Of a DNA stretch of 54,449 nt, positions 1-8,672 are shown in pieces. This DNA is from Clostridium sp. (GTDB lineage: Bacteria > Bacteroidota > Bacteroidia > Bacteroidales > Muribaculaceae), in the NCBI GenBank assembly GCA_023663805.1, contig JAMPGR010000006.1, forward strand, positions 1 to 54,449, in the 5' to 3' direction. Made by a program: the position numbers and the translations under genes. A model generated the notes under the pieces. That model ran no database searches. It was not told the DNA's origin and saw only the letters and a list, made by a program, of their open reading frames with translations. The stretch's first letter is position 1. Each line of letters begins with the position of its first letter.

Positions 1-52
1 CTTACCACGCCGATGATACTGCGAAAGTGGGAAAGTAGGTAACCGCCCCCTC
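1..52 (+). rRNA. rrf: 5S ribosomal RNA, 3' part
   Basis: The first ~52 bases match the 3' half of a bacterial 5S rRNA: the GATACTGCGAAAGTGGGA segment (loop E and helix IV), then AGTAGGTAACCGCC (helix I return strand). The 5' part lies outside the window, so a ribosomal RNA operon probably ends here, transcribed rightward. A strong terminator follows within 10 bases. The exact 3' end is uncertain by a few bases. Confidence 0.88.
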
Positions 53-59
53 TACCGAG

Positions 60-104
60 AAGGCCGCTCAGTTCTGATAACAGAATGAGCGGCCTTCTTC
101 TTGT
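60..104 (+). terminator. Rho-independent terminator of the rRNA operon
   Basis: The 11-bp stem AAGGCCGCTCA (60-70) pairs with TGAGCGGCCTT (86-96). The inner arms TTCTG (72-76) and CAGAA (81-85) extend it around an ATAA loop. A T-rich tract follows. It lies directly after the 5S rRNA end. Confidence 0.85.
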
Positions 105-108
105 TCGT

Positions 109-163
109 CTTATATGACTTATAAGATATATAAGACTTATAAGATATATAAGATTTATAACAA
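109..163. repeat. AT-rich degenerate tandem repeat (TATAAGA units)
   Basis: A run of imperfect units of the type CTTATAAGATATATAAGA ends in AGATTTATAAC. A close relative lies at 14475-14518 and ends in the same AGATTTATAAC tail. A shorter related stretch is at about 45301-45329 on the other strand. No coding potential is seen. It looks like a dispersed extragenic repeat. Confidence 0.6.
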
Positions 164-331
164 CATAACTACCTTAAAGACCAAACGGAGAGATGTTTCA
201 CAACGTCTCTCCGCTTAGATAATAAACCAATCATTATCACATTTCTTGCAATGGAAAAAGTAATTTTGCTATGTATTCTTAGAACAACAGGCAACGGAAT
301 TGGTTCAGCCAAATTGAAAAAAATTTTTTTA

Positions 332-363
332 TTTGCGCACGTTCCCCTTTTTTTATAACTTTG
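332..363 (+). promoter_or_regulatory. Promoter P1 upstream of recA
   Basis: A TTTG -33 box (332-335), a 20-base spacer and a TAACTTTG -7 box (356-363) match the Bacteroidota primary sigma consensus. The leader to recA would be about 110 bases. An imperfect dyad lies just downstream: CGTTA-TTT-TAACG at 388-400, with outer GCAC (377-380) and GTGC (406-409). Confidence 0.6.
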
Positions 364-432
364 GTGCGGAAAAATCGCACTGATATACGTTATTTTAACG
401 AACGTGTGCATTTTTGTTGCCCACGTTTTCGC

Positions 433-440
433 TAATTTTG
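433..440 (+). promoter_or_regulatory. Possible second recA promoter (-7 box TAATTTTG)
   Basis: A TAATTTTG box sits 40 bases before the recA start. The nearest TTTG/TTG boxes (413-419) give a spacer shorter than usual, so it is weaker than P1. Apart from these promoters, the repeat and an 8-bp hairpin (CGGAGAGA 186-193 with TCTCTCCG 206-213), nothing was found between the 5S RNA and recA. Confidence 0.4.
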
Positions 441-479
441 CATCAGAAACAAAAAACAACAAATAATACAAGAGACAGT

Positions 480-1676
480 ATGGAAAAGAAAAAAACAACT
501 GCCGCCAAATCGAAGGGCGCACCCCAGGATCCCCGCCTCGCGAAACTCGACGCTCTCAACGAGGCTATGGCCAAGATCGAGAAGAACTACGGAAAGGGTT
601 CGATCATGAAGATGGGCGACGAGAATATAGAGGATGTCGAGGTTATCCCGACCGGTTCGATCGGCCTTAACTTCGCTCTCGGCGTCGGAGGATATCCCCG
701 AGGAAGAATCATCGAGATCTACGGCCCGGAATCGTCGGGCAAGACAACCCTGGCTATCCATGCGATTGCCGAGGCCCAGAAGGCGGGCGGTATCGCCGCG
801 ATCATCGACGCCGAACATGCATTCGACCGCTTCTATGCCGAGAAACTCGGCGTCGACGTCAACAATCTCCTGATTTCCCAGCCCGACAACGGCGAGCAGG
901 CGCTCGAGATCGCCGAACAGCTGATCCGTTCGTCGGCAATCGATATCCTCGTCGTCGACTCGGTCGCGGCGCTGACGCCCAAGAGCGAGATTGAGGGGGA
1001 TATGGGCGATCGTAATGTCGGCCTCCAGGCTCGTCTGATGTCGCAGGCGATGAGAAAACTGACCGGCACGATCTCCAGGACAAACACGACCTGTATCTTC
1101 ATCAACCAGCTTCGCGAGAAGATCGGCGTCATGTTCGGCCCGAGCGAAACGACGACCGGTGGCAACGCCCTGAAGTTCTATGCCTCGGTCCGCATCGACA
1201 TCCGTTCGAGTTCGTCGATCAAGGACGGCGACAATATCCTCGGGCGCCTGACGAAGGTCAAGGTCGTCAAGAACAAGGTCGCGCCTCCGTTCCGAAAGTG
1301 TGAGTTCGACATCATGTTCGGCGAGGGTATTTCCCGCAGCGGCGAGATCATCGACCTCGGCGTCAACTACGACATCATCCAGAAGAGCGGCTCGTGGTTC
1401 AGTTACAATGGCGTCAAACTTGCCCAGGGTCGCGACGCGGCGAAGAAGGCGATACTCGACAACCCCGAACTCGCCGACGAGATCGAGGCCAGAATTATGG
1501 ACGCCCTCCGCGGAACGACCGACCGTCCGGGCACGGCCGCTCCCCGTACGGCTGCGAAAAAGAGCGCCGCACCCTCCCATCAGGACGATATCGACGCCTC
1601 AGCCGCCGATGAAATGCCCGAAATGGACTTTGATTCTGACTTAAACGACGATTTTGAACTCGAAGAGGAAATTTAA
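480..1676 (+). CDS. recA: Recombinase RecA
   Basis: RecA, 398 aa, coats single-stranded DNA, drives homologous strand exchange and triggers the SOS response in the cytoplasm. The protein shows the N-terminal [22 protein letters not shown] helix region, Walker [10 protein letters not shown], the Walker B region [16 protein letters not shown], the L1/L2 DNA-binding loops ([19 protein letters not shown] and [19 protein letters not shown]) and the usual acidic C-terminus. The frame is open upstream, but the ATG at 480 begins [13 protein letters not shown] as in relatives, and it lies behind two promoter-like sequences. The gene follows an rRNA operon with its own terminator, so it is probably transcribed alone. 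Identity is secure; regulation by an SOS-type repressor is only suggested by the upstream dyad. Confidence 0.98.
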   Translation: MEKKKTTAAKSKGAPQDPRLAKLDALNEAMAKIEKNYGKGSIMKMGDENIEDVEVIPTGSIGLNFALGVGGYPRGRIIEIYGPESSGKTTLAIHAIAEAQKAGGIAAIIDAEHAFDRFYAEKLGVDVNNLLISQPDNGEQALEIAEQLIRSSAIDILVVDSVAALTPKSEIEGDMGDRNVGLQARLMSQAMRKLTGTISRTNTTCIFINQLREKIGVMFGPSETTTGGNALKFYASVRIDIRSSSSIKDGDNILGRLTKVKVVKNKVAPPFRKCEFDIMFGEGISRSGEIIDLGVNYDIIQKSGSWFSYNGVKLAQGRDAAKKAILDNPELADEIEARIMDALRGTTDRPGTAAPRTAAKKSAAPSHQDDIDASAADEMPEMDFDSDLNDDFELEEEI

Positions 1677-1796
1677 TTAAAAAAATTCCGTTAATTTTGT
1701 GATATCCTTTTGCGGATGCGTCCGCCGGGGGATGTCACAAATTTTTTATCACGAATCGAAACCCTTTTTGAATATAAAAACCATCCAATCCTGAAA

Positions 1797-4325
1797 ATGA
1801 TATCCAAGACCAAATCAATCTTAGCCGCCCTGGGTCTCGCGGCGGTCGCGATGCCGGCCTTCGCCGCCCAGTTGACTCCGGAGCAGGCTCTCTCCCGCGC
1901 TCTCTCAGGCGAGGGTGCACCGAAGAGTGTACGTGGACTCGTCGAAAAGAACCGCCTGACGCTGGTTCATACTCTCCGCGACAATTCAAGCGCGACGCTC
2001 TATCTGTTCAATAACGTCGGCGACGGAGGCTTCTGTGTCGTAGCGGCCGACGATGTCGTCGATACCCCACTTCTGGGCTACAGCGACAGCGGTGCGATCG
2101 ACAGCGAGAACCTCCCCGAGAACCTCCGCTACTGGCTCGACGAATACAGCCGCGAGATTGCATGGATGATTGCCAATCCCTCTGAGGACAGAACTCTGAC
2201 AACAACCGTCCCCGCCAAGGCAGCAACCGCCAGAAAAGATATCGCCCCGATGCTGACGACAAAGTGGAACCAGGATTCCCCCTACAACGACCTCTGCCCC
2301 GTCATCTCGGGTAAAACCACCTATACCGGCTGTGTCGCGACAGCGATGGCGCAGGTCATGAAATATCACAATTGGCCCGCGAAAGGAACCGGAAGTATTT
2401 CCTACACGACAACAACTTTCCGCAAGTCGGTCAGCGTCAATTTCGCCAACTCGACCTACGACTGGGACAACATGACCGACACCTACGGCAGATCATCGAC
2501 TGCCGTCCAGAATGCCGCTGTCGCCAAACTGATGTATGACTGCGGCGCCAGCGTCAAGATGGACTACAGTTATGTAGCAAGCGGCGCACTGAGTTCCGAT
2601 ATCCCCGGCGCGCTGACCAACTATTTCGGCTACGACAAGACGACGATCGCCCAGTTATACCGCTCCTACTATACGATCGACGAGTGGACCGAAATCCTCT
2701 ATAACGAACTTGCCGATGGGCGTCCGTTCCTCTTCGGGGGTGCCAACAACGGCGGCGGCCACGCTTTCGCGATCGACGGTTTCCGGGCCGACGGCGACTA
2801 TTTCCACGTCAACTGGGGCTGGAGTGGCATGAGCGACGGCTACTTCCGGATTAATGCTCTCGATCCCGACGCCCAGGGCGCGGGCGGAACAACCGCCGGA
2901 TATAACTCCGACCAGATCGCTACCATCGGAATCCAGCCTGCCTCAGACCCCTCTGCGACCGGAATTGTTCCGCTTATCTACGCGACCAGCGAGTTCAAGA
3001 CCGCCAAGACCTTCTATTCACGCTCGGCATCGACCAGTGTCATGTTCTTCGGTGACACCTACGGCGGCTTCTATAACTTCTCTCTGTCGAAACTGGCATT
3101 CAATTTCGGCGTCAAACTCGTCGACCAGACCAGCGGCGAAGTCTCCTATGTCGAGAACCCCCAGTTGCTGACCCTCGACTACGGAAAGGGCTACGCCCAA
3201 TATGGTATTCCTTCGACAAATTTCCCCGAGAGTGGAACCTATATAATGACCCCGGCCTACAAAGTCGACAACGTCTGGTATGACATGCGGACAATGATCA
3301 ACCTCAGCAACTCGGTTCGTATGACTAGCAACGGACAGACCCTGACTTTCACGAAGATTGCGAAGAATATGGGAGGAACAATCTCCGGTCTTACTCTCTC
3401 GTCGAATACTCTCTACAAGAACCGTCCCTTCCAGGTTTCCTTTACCGCCAAAGCCAACGCCGGCGAAGAATTCTATGAATCGCTCTATGTCTATCTCTAC
3501 AAGAGCAACACCGCTGTCGGTATCCTCGGTACGGCTCAGATTGATCTTCTCGACGGAGAATCGGAGGAACTGACCCTGACGCTGATGCTGCCGACCACCG
3601 TTGCGACCGGAACCTATAGTATCTATCTGTTCAAGCGTGTCGGTTCCCAGATGGTTTCACAGGTATCTCCTATCCCTGTCAACGTGACCGTCGAGGCCGA
3701 ACCCGACATTTCCTATAAGTTATCGACTGTCAAATTCGGCGGTACATCGTCGACCGGAAGACTCCCCTTATCGCCGGCAAAGGTCGTCTGGAACGACTTC
3801 AGCGCAACGACAATCCTGACAAGCCAGAGCGGATATTTCTCCGAACAGATGACCGGGGTGTTCTTCGACGTGAAGGATCAGACGATGGCGGCTGCACAGA
3901 CCAGTCCGGTCTTCGCTGAAGTCAACGAAGGTGAATCGACCGAGGTCACCTTCGAGCAGGATATGAGCCAGCAACTCGAGCCGAACAAGACCTATATGTT
4001 TGTCATCTGGGGCGAATATGTCGTCGGACAGATGAACAACGCCCAGTATGTGACAGGAACCGTCACCGGAATCGAGGATATCACCGAGGCACTCGACGAA
4101 CTCGAACTCTACTGCAACGGAGGAACCCTGACCGTGACCGCCCCGGCGGCAATCGCCGGTGTGACGGTCTACGGCTTCAGCGGCGCCGAGGCTGTATCGG
4201 CCTCCTTCGGCGGAATCGAGCGCCAGGAGCAGATCAGCGTCGACGGCCTCGCCAGGGGTATCTACATTGCCTGCGTCGCGATGGCCGACGGCAGTGTCGT
4301 ATCGAAGCGTTTCGTCGTCAGATGA
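1797..4325 (+). CDS. C10 family (streptopain-like) cysteine protease with T9SS tail
   Basis: An 842-aa secreted protease. A signal peptide (residues 1-23, ending AFA) precedes a Spi-like inhibitory propeptide domain (about 25-130) and a peptidase C10 domain (about 145-405). The catalytic Cys is C179 in TGCVATAMAQVMKYHNWP and the His is H322 in GGGHAFAIDGF, followed by the family motif YFHVNWGWSGMSDGYF. Beta-rich repeats follow. The C-terminus (DGLARGIYIACVA...SKRFVVR) resembles a T9SS type A sorting tail, suggesting export through the outer membrane and surface anchoring. The ATG at 1797 is chosen because the signal peptide starts there. The stop overlaps the next start (ATGA), so the lipoprotein is probably translationally coupled. 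A second C10 protease follows. Likely substrates are host or dietary proteins (inference). Confidence 0.93.
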   Translation: MISKTKSILAALGLAAVAMPAFAAQLTPEQALSRALSGEGAPKSVRGLVEKNRLTLVHTLRDNSSATLYLFNNVGDGGFCVVAADDVVDTPLLGYSDSGAIDSENLPENLRYWLDEYSREIAWMIANPSEDRTLTTTVPAKAATARKDIAPMLTTKWNQDSPYNDLCPVISGKTTYTGCVATAMAQVMKYHNWPAKGTGSISYTTTTFRKSVSVNFANSTYDWDNMTDTYGRSSTAVQNAAVAKLMYDCGASVKMDYSYVASGALSSDIPGALTNYFGYDKTTIAQLYRSYYTIDEWTEILYNELADGRPFLFGGANNGGGHAFAIDGFRADGDYFHVNWGWSGMSDGYFRINALDPDAQGAGGTTAGYNSDQIATIGIQPASDPSATGIVPLIYATSEFKTAKTFYSRSASTSVMFFGDTYGGFYNFSLSKLAFNFGVKLVDQTSGEVSYVENPQLLTLDYGKGYAQYGIPSTNFPESGTYIMTPAYKVDNVWYDMRTMINLSNSVRMTSNGQTLTFTKIAKNMGGTISGLTLSSNTLYKNRPFQVSFTAKANAGEEFYESLYVYLYKSNTAVGILGTAQIDLLDGESEELTLTLMLPTTVATGTYSIYLFKRVGSQMVSQVSPIPVNVTVEAEPDISYKLSTVKFGGTSSTGRLPLSPAKVVWNDFSATTILTSQSGYFSEQMTGVFFDVKDQTMAAAQTSPVFAEVNEGESTEVTFEQDMSQQLEPNKTYMFVIWGEYVVGQMNNAQYVTGTVTGIEDITEALDELELYCNGGTLTVTAPAAIAGVTVYGFSGAEAVSASFGGIERQEQISVDGLARGIYIACVAMADGSVVSKRFVVR

Positions 4326-4858
4326 ACTGCCGGATCACACTGATTGCAACGACAGCGGCGGCGATTGTTCTCGCCGCCGGATGCCGCTCGTCGAAGCCTG
4401 AACCATCGATGCAGATTATCGACGCCCCCGTGGCGCCGGTCATGCGCAGCGAGCCGAGAGTCATACCCCGCGGCCATGTCTACCGGACCAACGGCGACTA
4501 CAACAACTTCGTCCCCGTCACCCTCGACCAGAGCCTGACGAAACTCATCTCGTTCCCCGCCCCGACCGACATCACAGCTGCCTCGGCACCCGTCGCGCTC
4601 GGCGACGGCTACCTGCTCGACCGACGCGGCGTCGGGCCGACCTCGGCATTCACCCGCTGGACCTACGCCGAGTATGCCGCCCTGCCCCAGGCGCCGACGA
4701 TCTCAGAGATTATGGAGAATCTGATTCCGTCGGCGCGCGTGACCGAGATTCTCGAACTTCCGTTGACCCTCTCCGAGGCTGCCGCAGACCCGGCGAGATG
4801 CGCCGAACTGCTGAAAGAAGGGGACTATAAGGTTATATTCGTCACCCCTTCGAGGTAG
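4322..4858 (+). CDS. Lipoprotein coupled to the C10 protease (possible protease partner)
   Basis: A 178-aa predicted lipoprotein with N-terminus MNCRITLIATTAAAIVLAAGC; the lipobox LAAGC places the lipidated Cys at residue 21. The mature part has no domain that I recognise; it contains a GDYNNFVPVTLDQSLTKLISFPAP stretch and a C-terminal GDYKVIFVTPSR. It overlaps the upstream protease gene by ATGA and sits between two C10 proteases. In Bacteroides fragilis, C10 proteases are encoded next to small staphostatin-like inhibitors, so an inhibitor or chaperone role is a reasonable guess from position only. Function is unproven. Confidence 0.8.
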   Translation: MNCRITLIATTAAAIVLAAGCRSSKPEPSMQIIDAPVAPVMRSEPRVIPRGHVYRTNGDYNNFVPVTLDQSLTKLISFPAPTDITAASAPVALGDGYLLDRRGVGPTSAFTRWTYAEYAALPQAPTISEIMENLIPSARVTEILELPLTLSEAAADPARCAELLKEGDYKVIFVTPSR

Positions 4859-4906
4859 TTCGTCGAAAAAACGACCGCCGACCCAACAATTCGGCGCCCC
4901 AAGATT

Positions 4907-4954
4907 GTTATAGCATTGCCGGAGGTATCCCCCGGCTAATGCTATAACTTTTTT
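4907..4954 (+). terminator. Strong hairpin plus T-run just before the second C10 gene
   Basis: GTTATAGCATT (4907-4917) pairs with AATGCTATAAC (4938-4948). An inner CCGG/CCGG stem adds four pairs. Six Ts follow (4949-4954). It looks like an intrinsic terminator of the protease-lipoprotein pair, yet ends only four bases before the next ATG (4959), so it may instead act as an attenuator or a 5'-end structure. Confidence 0.7.
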
Positions 4955-4958
4955 GTTT

Positions 4959-7445
4959 ATGAGAAACTCGATCCGGATCCTGCTGGCCACCGCGGCCCTG
5001 GCCACAACGACTATTGCATCGAATGCGCGGGAACTGTCCCCCTCCGAAGCCCTCGAACTGATACTGCCCAAGGACGGTATGACCTCGCCGGGGACGGAAG
5101 ATGAGACCCCGGAACTGCTTCATACGCTGACATGCCCCTCGACCGGGGCGGCCGCTCTCTATGTCTTCGACCGCGGCGAGGACCGCGGATTCTATGTCGT
5201 CGCCGCCGACGATCTTGTCGGGAATCTCCTGCTCGGTTACGCCGACAACGGCGCGTTCTCGGACCAGATGAATCCCGAAATGGAATGGTGGCTCGGAAAC
5301 TACACCTCCGAGATCGAAACGATACGGTCGCTCCCGGCCTCCGTCCTGCAGAACAGAGTCCGCCGGCGCGCCTCCACAACCGCGGAGGAGGACACGCGCC
5401 CCGATATCCTGCCGATTATGCACTCGGGGTGGCACCAGACCGAACCGTTCAACGACAAATGTCCATATCCGTCGGCGACGAGCACCGAACGCTGTCCCGC
5501 CGGATGTGTCGCCCTCGCCATGGGGGAAGTCATGCAGATCCACCGCTGGCCGCTCCAAGGGACGGGCTACCACGAATATACCTGCTATACAATCGGGGAG
5601 ATTCTGAGTTGCGACTTCAGCGCGACGACCTTCGACTGGGACAACATCCTGAATAACTACTACAGCGGAGGGAGCGCCGTTCAGCGCAACGCAGCCGCGA
5701 CGTTGCTCTACGCCCTCGGCGTCTCGGTCAACATGAGTTACAGTCGCGGCGCCAGCGGCGCGAACTTCCAGAGCGCCGCCCGCGCCCTGCTGACCTATTT
5801 CGACTACGACCGGGGAATGCAGATCCTCGAGCGCCCCTTCTACGGCCTCGACGAATGGAACGACATTCTCTACAACGAACTCGCCCACGGGCGCCCGGTG
5901 CTCTACGGCGGTCAGAACAACGAGGGGGGACACGCCTTCGTCCTCGACGGCTACCGCAGCGGCGGATACTTCCATGTCAACTGGGGATGGTCCGAGATGA
6001 GCAACGGCTACTATCTGACGACCGCTCTCGATCCTCTCGAACAGGGTGTCGGCGGAAGTTCCTCGGGCTATAATGTCGACCAGAGTATGATCATCGGCGT
6101 CCAGCCGCCGGTCGAAGGCTCGTCGGTCATCCCCGGCCTGCGGTTCGTCAACGGCTTCGCGACAGCCGAAGAAAGCCATGCCCGCACAGCCTCGGGGTCG
6201 GTCCCCTTCAGCGACTCCCGCGGCATCTTCAACTGCGCCATCGACCGCATCACCGTCACCCCCGGCGTCCGCCTCGTCGGACAGACGGGCGACACGACAT
6301 GGCTCGCCTCGACCGAGCCGGTCTCGCTCGAATACCAGTCAGGCTTCCGCTCCTACTTCGTTCCGGACAACCTGTTCCCGACCGAAGGGACTTACACGGT
6401 CACACCCGCATTCCGCGACTCGGCCGGCGTCTGGCACGACAGCCGCGTGTTTGTCAACGGAGTCCACTCGCTGACGCTCACGGCGACCCCGTCGATCCTG
6501 CAGTTCGCCAGCGATGACGCCCCGGCCCTGAGGGCCGAAGATCTGGCGCTGGCAACCGAGATCGTCATCGGCTCGAAGTTCGGACTCCGCGCGACCCTCG
6601 TCGCCGACGGAGGGGAATACTACGGCGAGATCCGTCCGATACTGAGCCGCAACGGGACGATCGTCAGCCGTGGTGCCTTCTTTAACGTCGACATCCCCGA
6701 AGGGGAAGGTGTCGAGACCGAGATCGTCTCGGAATTCAGCACGACAATATCGACCGGAACCTACGAACTCTATCTCCAGGATTCGAAGTCGCAGGTCATT
6801 TCCGACCCGATCGAAGTGACCGTAAGCCCCGAAGTCGTTGTCGAAGGGAAGACGACCGCGACTGTCGAACTCGAGAACACCCTCGGGGGCGAAGGAACAG
6901 AGACCGCCCCCTGGATTATCGATATGCCGGAATTCTCGGCCCTGATAACCGTCGACGGTGAGGCGGGCTACTCGGCCGAGATGGTCTCGGGCTATATCTA
7001 CGAAGGGAACTCGCTCAAACTGACCCTCCAGGGATCGTTTGTCGGAGTCCGCGCCGGGCAGAAGGCCTATGTCCGTATCGCCGACGACCTGTCGGAACTG
7101 ACCCCCGATCCGGTCTATAAACTGATCGCCTACGGCTCGACCCAGAAACAGATCGGCGATCCGGTCTGGTTCGTCGACCGCAGCGCCGCCGTCGGCGCTG
7201 CGGAGATACGCGAAAAACTGCGTGTCACGCCGAATCCGATGGCAGACTGTGCGGAAGTCGTTTCGGACACTCCGATGGCTGAGATCGCGCTTATATCGCT
7301 CGGAGGGACCGAGATGACGCGCATTGTTGTCGACTCGCAGACCGAGGCTACCGTCGATGTCTCGATGCTGCCGCCGGGAGTCTACATGCTCGAGGTGACC
7401 GGCGCCGACCGCTCGACCGCGACCTTAAAAGTCCTGAAGCGATAG
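4959..7445 (+). CDS. C10 family (streptopain-like) cysteine protease with T9SS tail
   Basis: An 828-aa paralogue of the upstream protease. It has a signal peptide (1-23), a propeptide (about 25-120) and a C10 domain. The catalytic Cys is C183 in CPAGCVALAMGEVMQIHRWP and the His is H325 in EGGHAFVLDGY, followed by YFHVNWGWSEMSNGYY. The Gln normally after AMA is Glu here (AMGE). Beta-sandwich repeats follow, and the C-terminus (LRVTPNPMADCAEV...LPPGVYMLEV...LKVLKR) is a clear T9SS type A sorting domain. The ATG at 4959 is preferred over the TTG two codons upstream. A hairpin with a T-run sits immediately before the start, so the gene may have a very short leader or be controlled by readthrough. 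Confidence 0.92.
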   Translation: MRNSIRILLATAALATTTIASNARELSPSEALELILPKDGMTSPGTEDETPELLHTLTCPSTGAAALYVFDRGEDRGFYVVAADDLVGNLLLGYADNGAFSDQMNPEMEWWLGNYTSEIETIRSLPASVLQNRVRRRASTTAEEDTRPDILPIMHSGWHQTEPFNDKCPYPSATSTERCPAGCVALAMGEVMQIHRWPLQGTGYHEYTCYTIGEILSCDFSATTFDWDNILNNYYSGGSAVQRNAAATLLYALGVSVNMSYSRGASGANFQSAARALLTYFDYDRGMQILERPFYGLDEWNDILYNELAHGRPVLYGGQNNEGGHAFVLDGYRSGGYFHVNWGWSEMSNGYYLTTALDPLEQGVGGSSSGYNVDQSMIIGVQPPVEGSSVIPGLRFVNGFATAEESHARTASGSVPFSDSRGIFNCAIDRITVTPGVRLVGQTGDTTWLASTEPVSLEYQSGFRSYFVPDNLFPTEGTYTVTPAFRDSAGVWHDSRVFVNGVHSLTLTATPSILQFASDDAPALRAEDLALATEIVIGSKFGLRATLVADGGEYYGEIRPILSRNGTIVSRGAFFNVDIPEGEGVETEIVSEFSTTISTGTYELYLQDSKSQVISDPIEVTVSPEVVVEGKTTATVELENTLGGEGTETAPWIIDMPEFSALITVDGEAGYSAEMVSGYIYEGNSLKLTLQGSFVGVRAGQKAYVRIADDLSELTPDPVYKLIAYGSTQKQIGDPVWFVDRSAAVGAAEIREKLRVTPNPMADCAEVVSDTPMAEIALISLGGTEMTRIVVDSQTEATVDVSMLPPGVYMLEVTGADRSTATLKVLKR

Positions 7446-7463
7446 GTCAGGAATCCATATGCT

Positions 7464-7524
7464 GAACCGGGAGTTACCGGGGATTATCCCGCTGGCTCCC
7501 GGTTCGGTCATCTTATCCTTTTTT
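7464..7524. terminator. Bidirectional terminator between convergent genes
   Basis: GAACCGGGAG (7464-7473) pairs exactly with CTCCCGGTTC (7496-7505), with an inner ACCGGGGAT/ATCCCGCTGG pairing. A T-run lies at 7519-7524. It separates the rightward C10 protease from the leftward lipoprotein cassette, whose last codons it overlaps. Confidence 0.65.
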
Positions 7525-8653
7525 CAATTGTTATAAGGCAGGGATTTGGCTCTGTAATACTGTAGTTTAATTCTATGTCGTTGTCTCTCAAAATCTCGTC
7601 ATCGATTTCTGAAGCATCAACGAGTCCGTATTTAATATTGTTTTTTGTACAGGACGGCCAAAACCTTAAATTTTGGTTATCCCAGATTTTGATTCCCCCT
7701 TTTCGTCGGGGATTGTCGATATTGTGACTGAAAGTCAGCGAACCTGACTCAGAGTCAATTATTACACCGCGAAAAGTCTTTCCATTCACGACAAGGAGCA
7801 ATATTTCATCGTCACTAAAGGAGAAATCCAGAAGTTCGCAGAAATTATTACGGTTTGCTTCCCGATAAGACATATCGTTCAGTTTCTCTGTTTCGGGTCT
7901 GAATTTACCATAGTTGACATTCGCGATTTTTTCTATTCCCCGATCGGAAATTGCATATCCTGTAGATGAGAAAGCATCGTAATAGAAGTAACGGTTGTCG
8001 GACAATTGTTTAACGATCGGGGCTGTAAAGTATGATGCTGCATCTTTATTGATGAATGAAGCCAAATTCACACTTTTCTGTACTTGACCCGAAGCGTCGA
8101 ACCATACGATATTATAAGTTATCGTGTCATTTTTTGCATCCCGAATCTCTGCCCAATAGCCGTCAGGGAGTGAGTATGCTGCGCTGATATATCCGTTTGA
8201 GTTCAAGCGTAACTCTTTTACTGGCTTATTCTCATAAGACCTGACCAATATCCTGTAACTACCATCATATATGCATACCGAAGAACTGTCTTCTCTGAAA
8301 GATACGCTGTGTATATGGGAATGTTCCATAGGACCCTGACCTATGGAACCGATTGTATTTTTGAAAGTTCCATCCATTGAAAATCGATACAGGCGGTCTT
8401 GACCCTTAACAAATATGTCTGAGTCGTTAACGTAAACCAGATGCGAATTATTCGGTAATAGCGAACTGTCTGATGTTTCCAGGACTGTAATTTGAGAGCC
8501 GTATCCGAGGGCTTCGAAAGACTGTTCAATGTTATGGCTCATAATGCTGTTAATGTCGACTCCTCCACTATTATATGCTATTGGGGTAGACTTGACACAT
8601 GAGTTAGTCGACATAATAGTAACAATGCCGAATAAAAATATTGCAGACTTCAT
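7508..8653 (-). CDS. 6-bladed beta-propeller lipoprotein
   Basis: A 381-aa predicted lipoprotein (signal MKSAIFLFGIVTIMSTNSC, Cys at 19). The remainder has repeating beta-strand motifs of the Bacteroidales 6-bladed beta-propeller family (DUF5128-like): SHLVYVNDSDIFVKGQDRLYRFSMDGTF..IGSIGQGPMEHSHI is the usual first blade with its G-x-G-P-x-E turn. These propellers are thought to bind ligands or partner proteins at the cell surface; no enzyme activity is established. It is the last gene of an AT-rich cassette with a frameshifted lipoprotein, a DUF4221-like protein and a NVEALA-type peptide. Codon use is AT-rich compared with flanking genes. Confidence 0.82.
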   Translation of the reverse strand: MKSAIFLFGIVTIMSTNSCVKSTPIAYNSGGVDINSIMSHNIEQSFEALGYGSQITVLETSDSSLLPNNSHLVYVNDSDIFVKGQDRLYRFSMDGTFKNTIGSIGQGPMEHSHIHSVSFREDSSSVCIYDGSYRILVRSYENKPVKELRLNSNGYISAAYSLPDGYWAEIRDAKNDTITYNIVWFDASGQVQKSVNLASFINKDAASYFTAPIVKQLSDNRYFYYDAFSSTGYAISDRGIEKIANVNYGKFRPETEKLNDMSYREANRNNFCELLDFSFSDDEILLLVVNGKTFRGVIIDSESGSLTFSHNIDNPRRKGGIKIWDNQNLRFWPSCTKNNIKYGLVDASEIDDEILRDNDIELNYSITEPNPCLITIEKRIR

Positions 8654-8672
8654 TCAGTATGAAGTTAGTTGA

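Noticed and set aside
109..163. Possible CRISPR array
   Set aside because: Units are short, AT-rich, contiguous and degenerate, with no unique spacers and no cas genes.
432..1580. Long open frame antisense to recA
   Set aside because: It mirrors recA codon-for-codon; GC-rich third positions keep the opposite strand open. No family motif.
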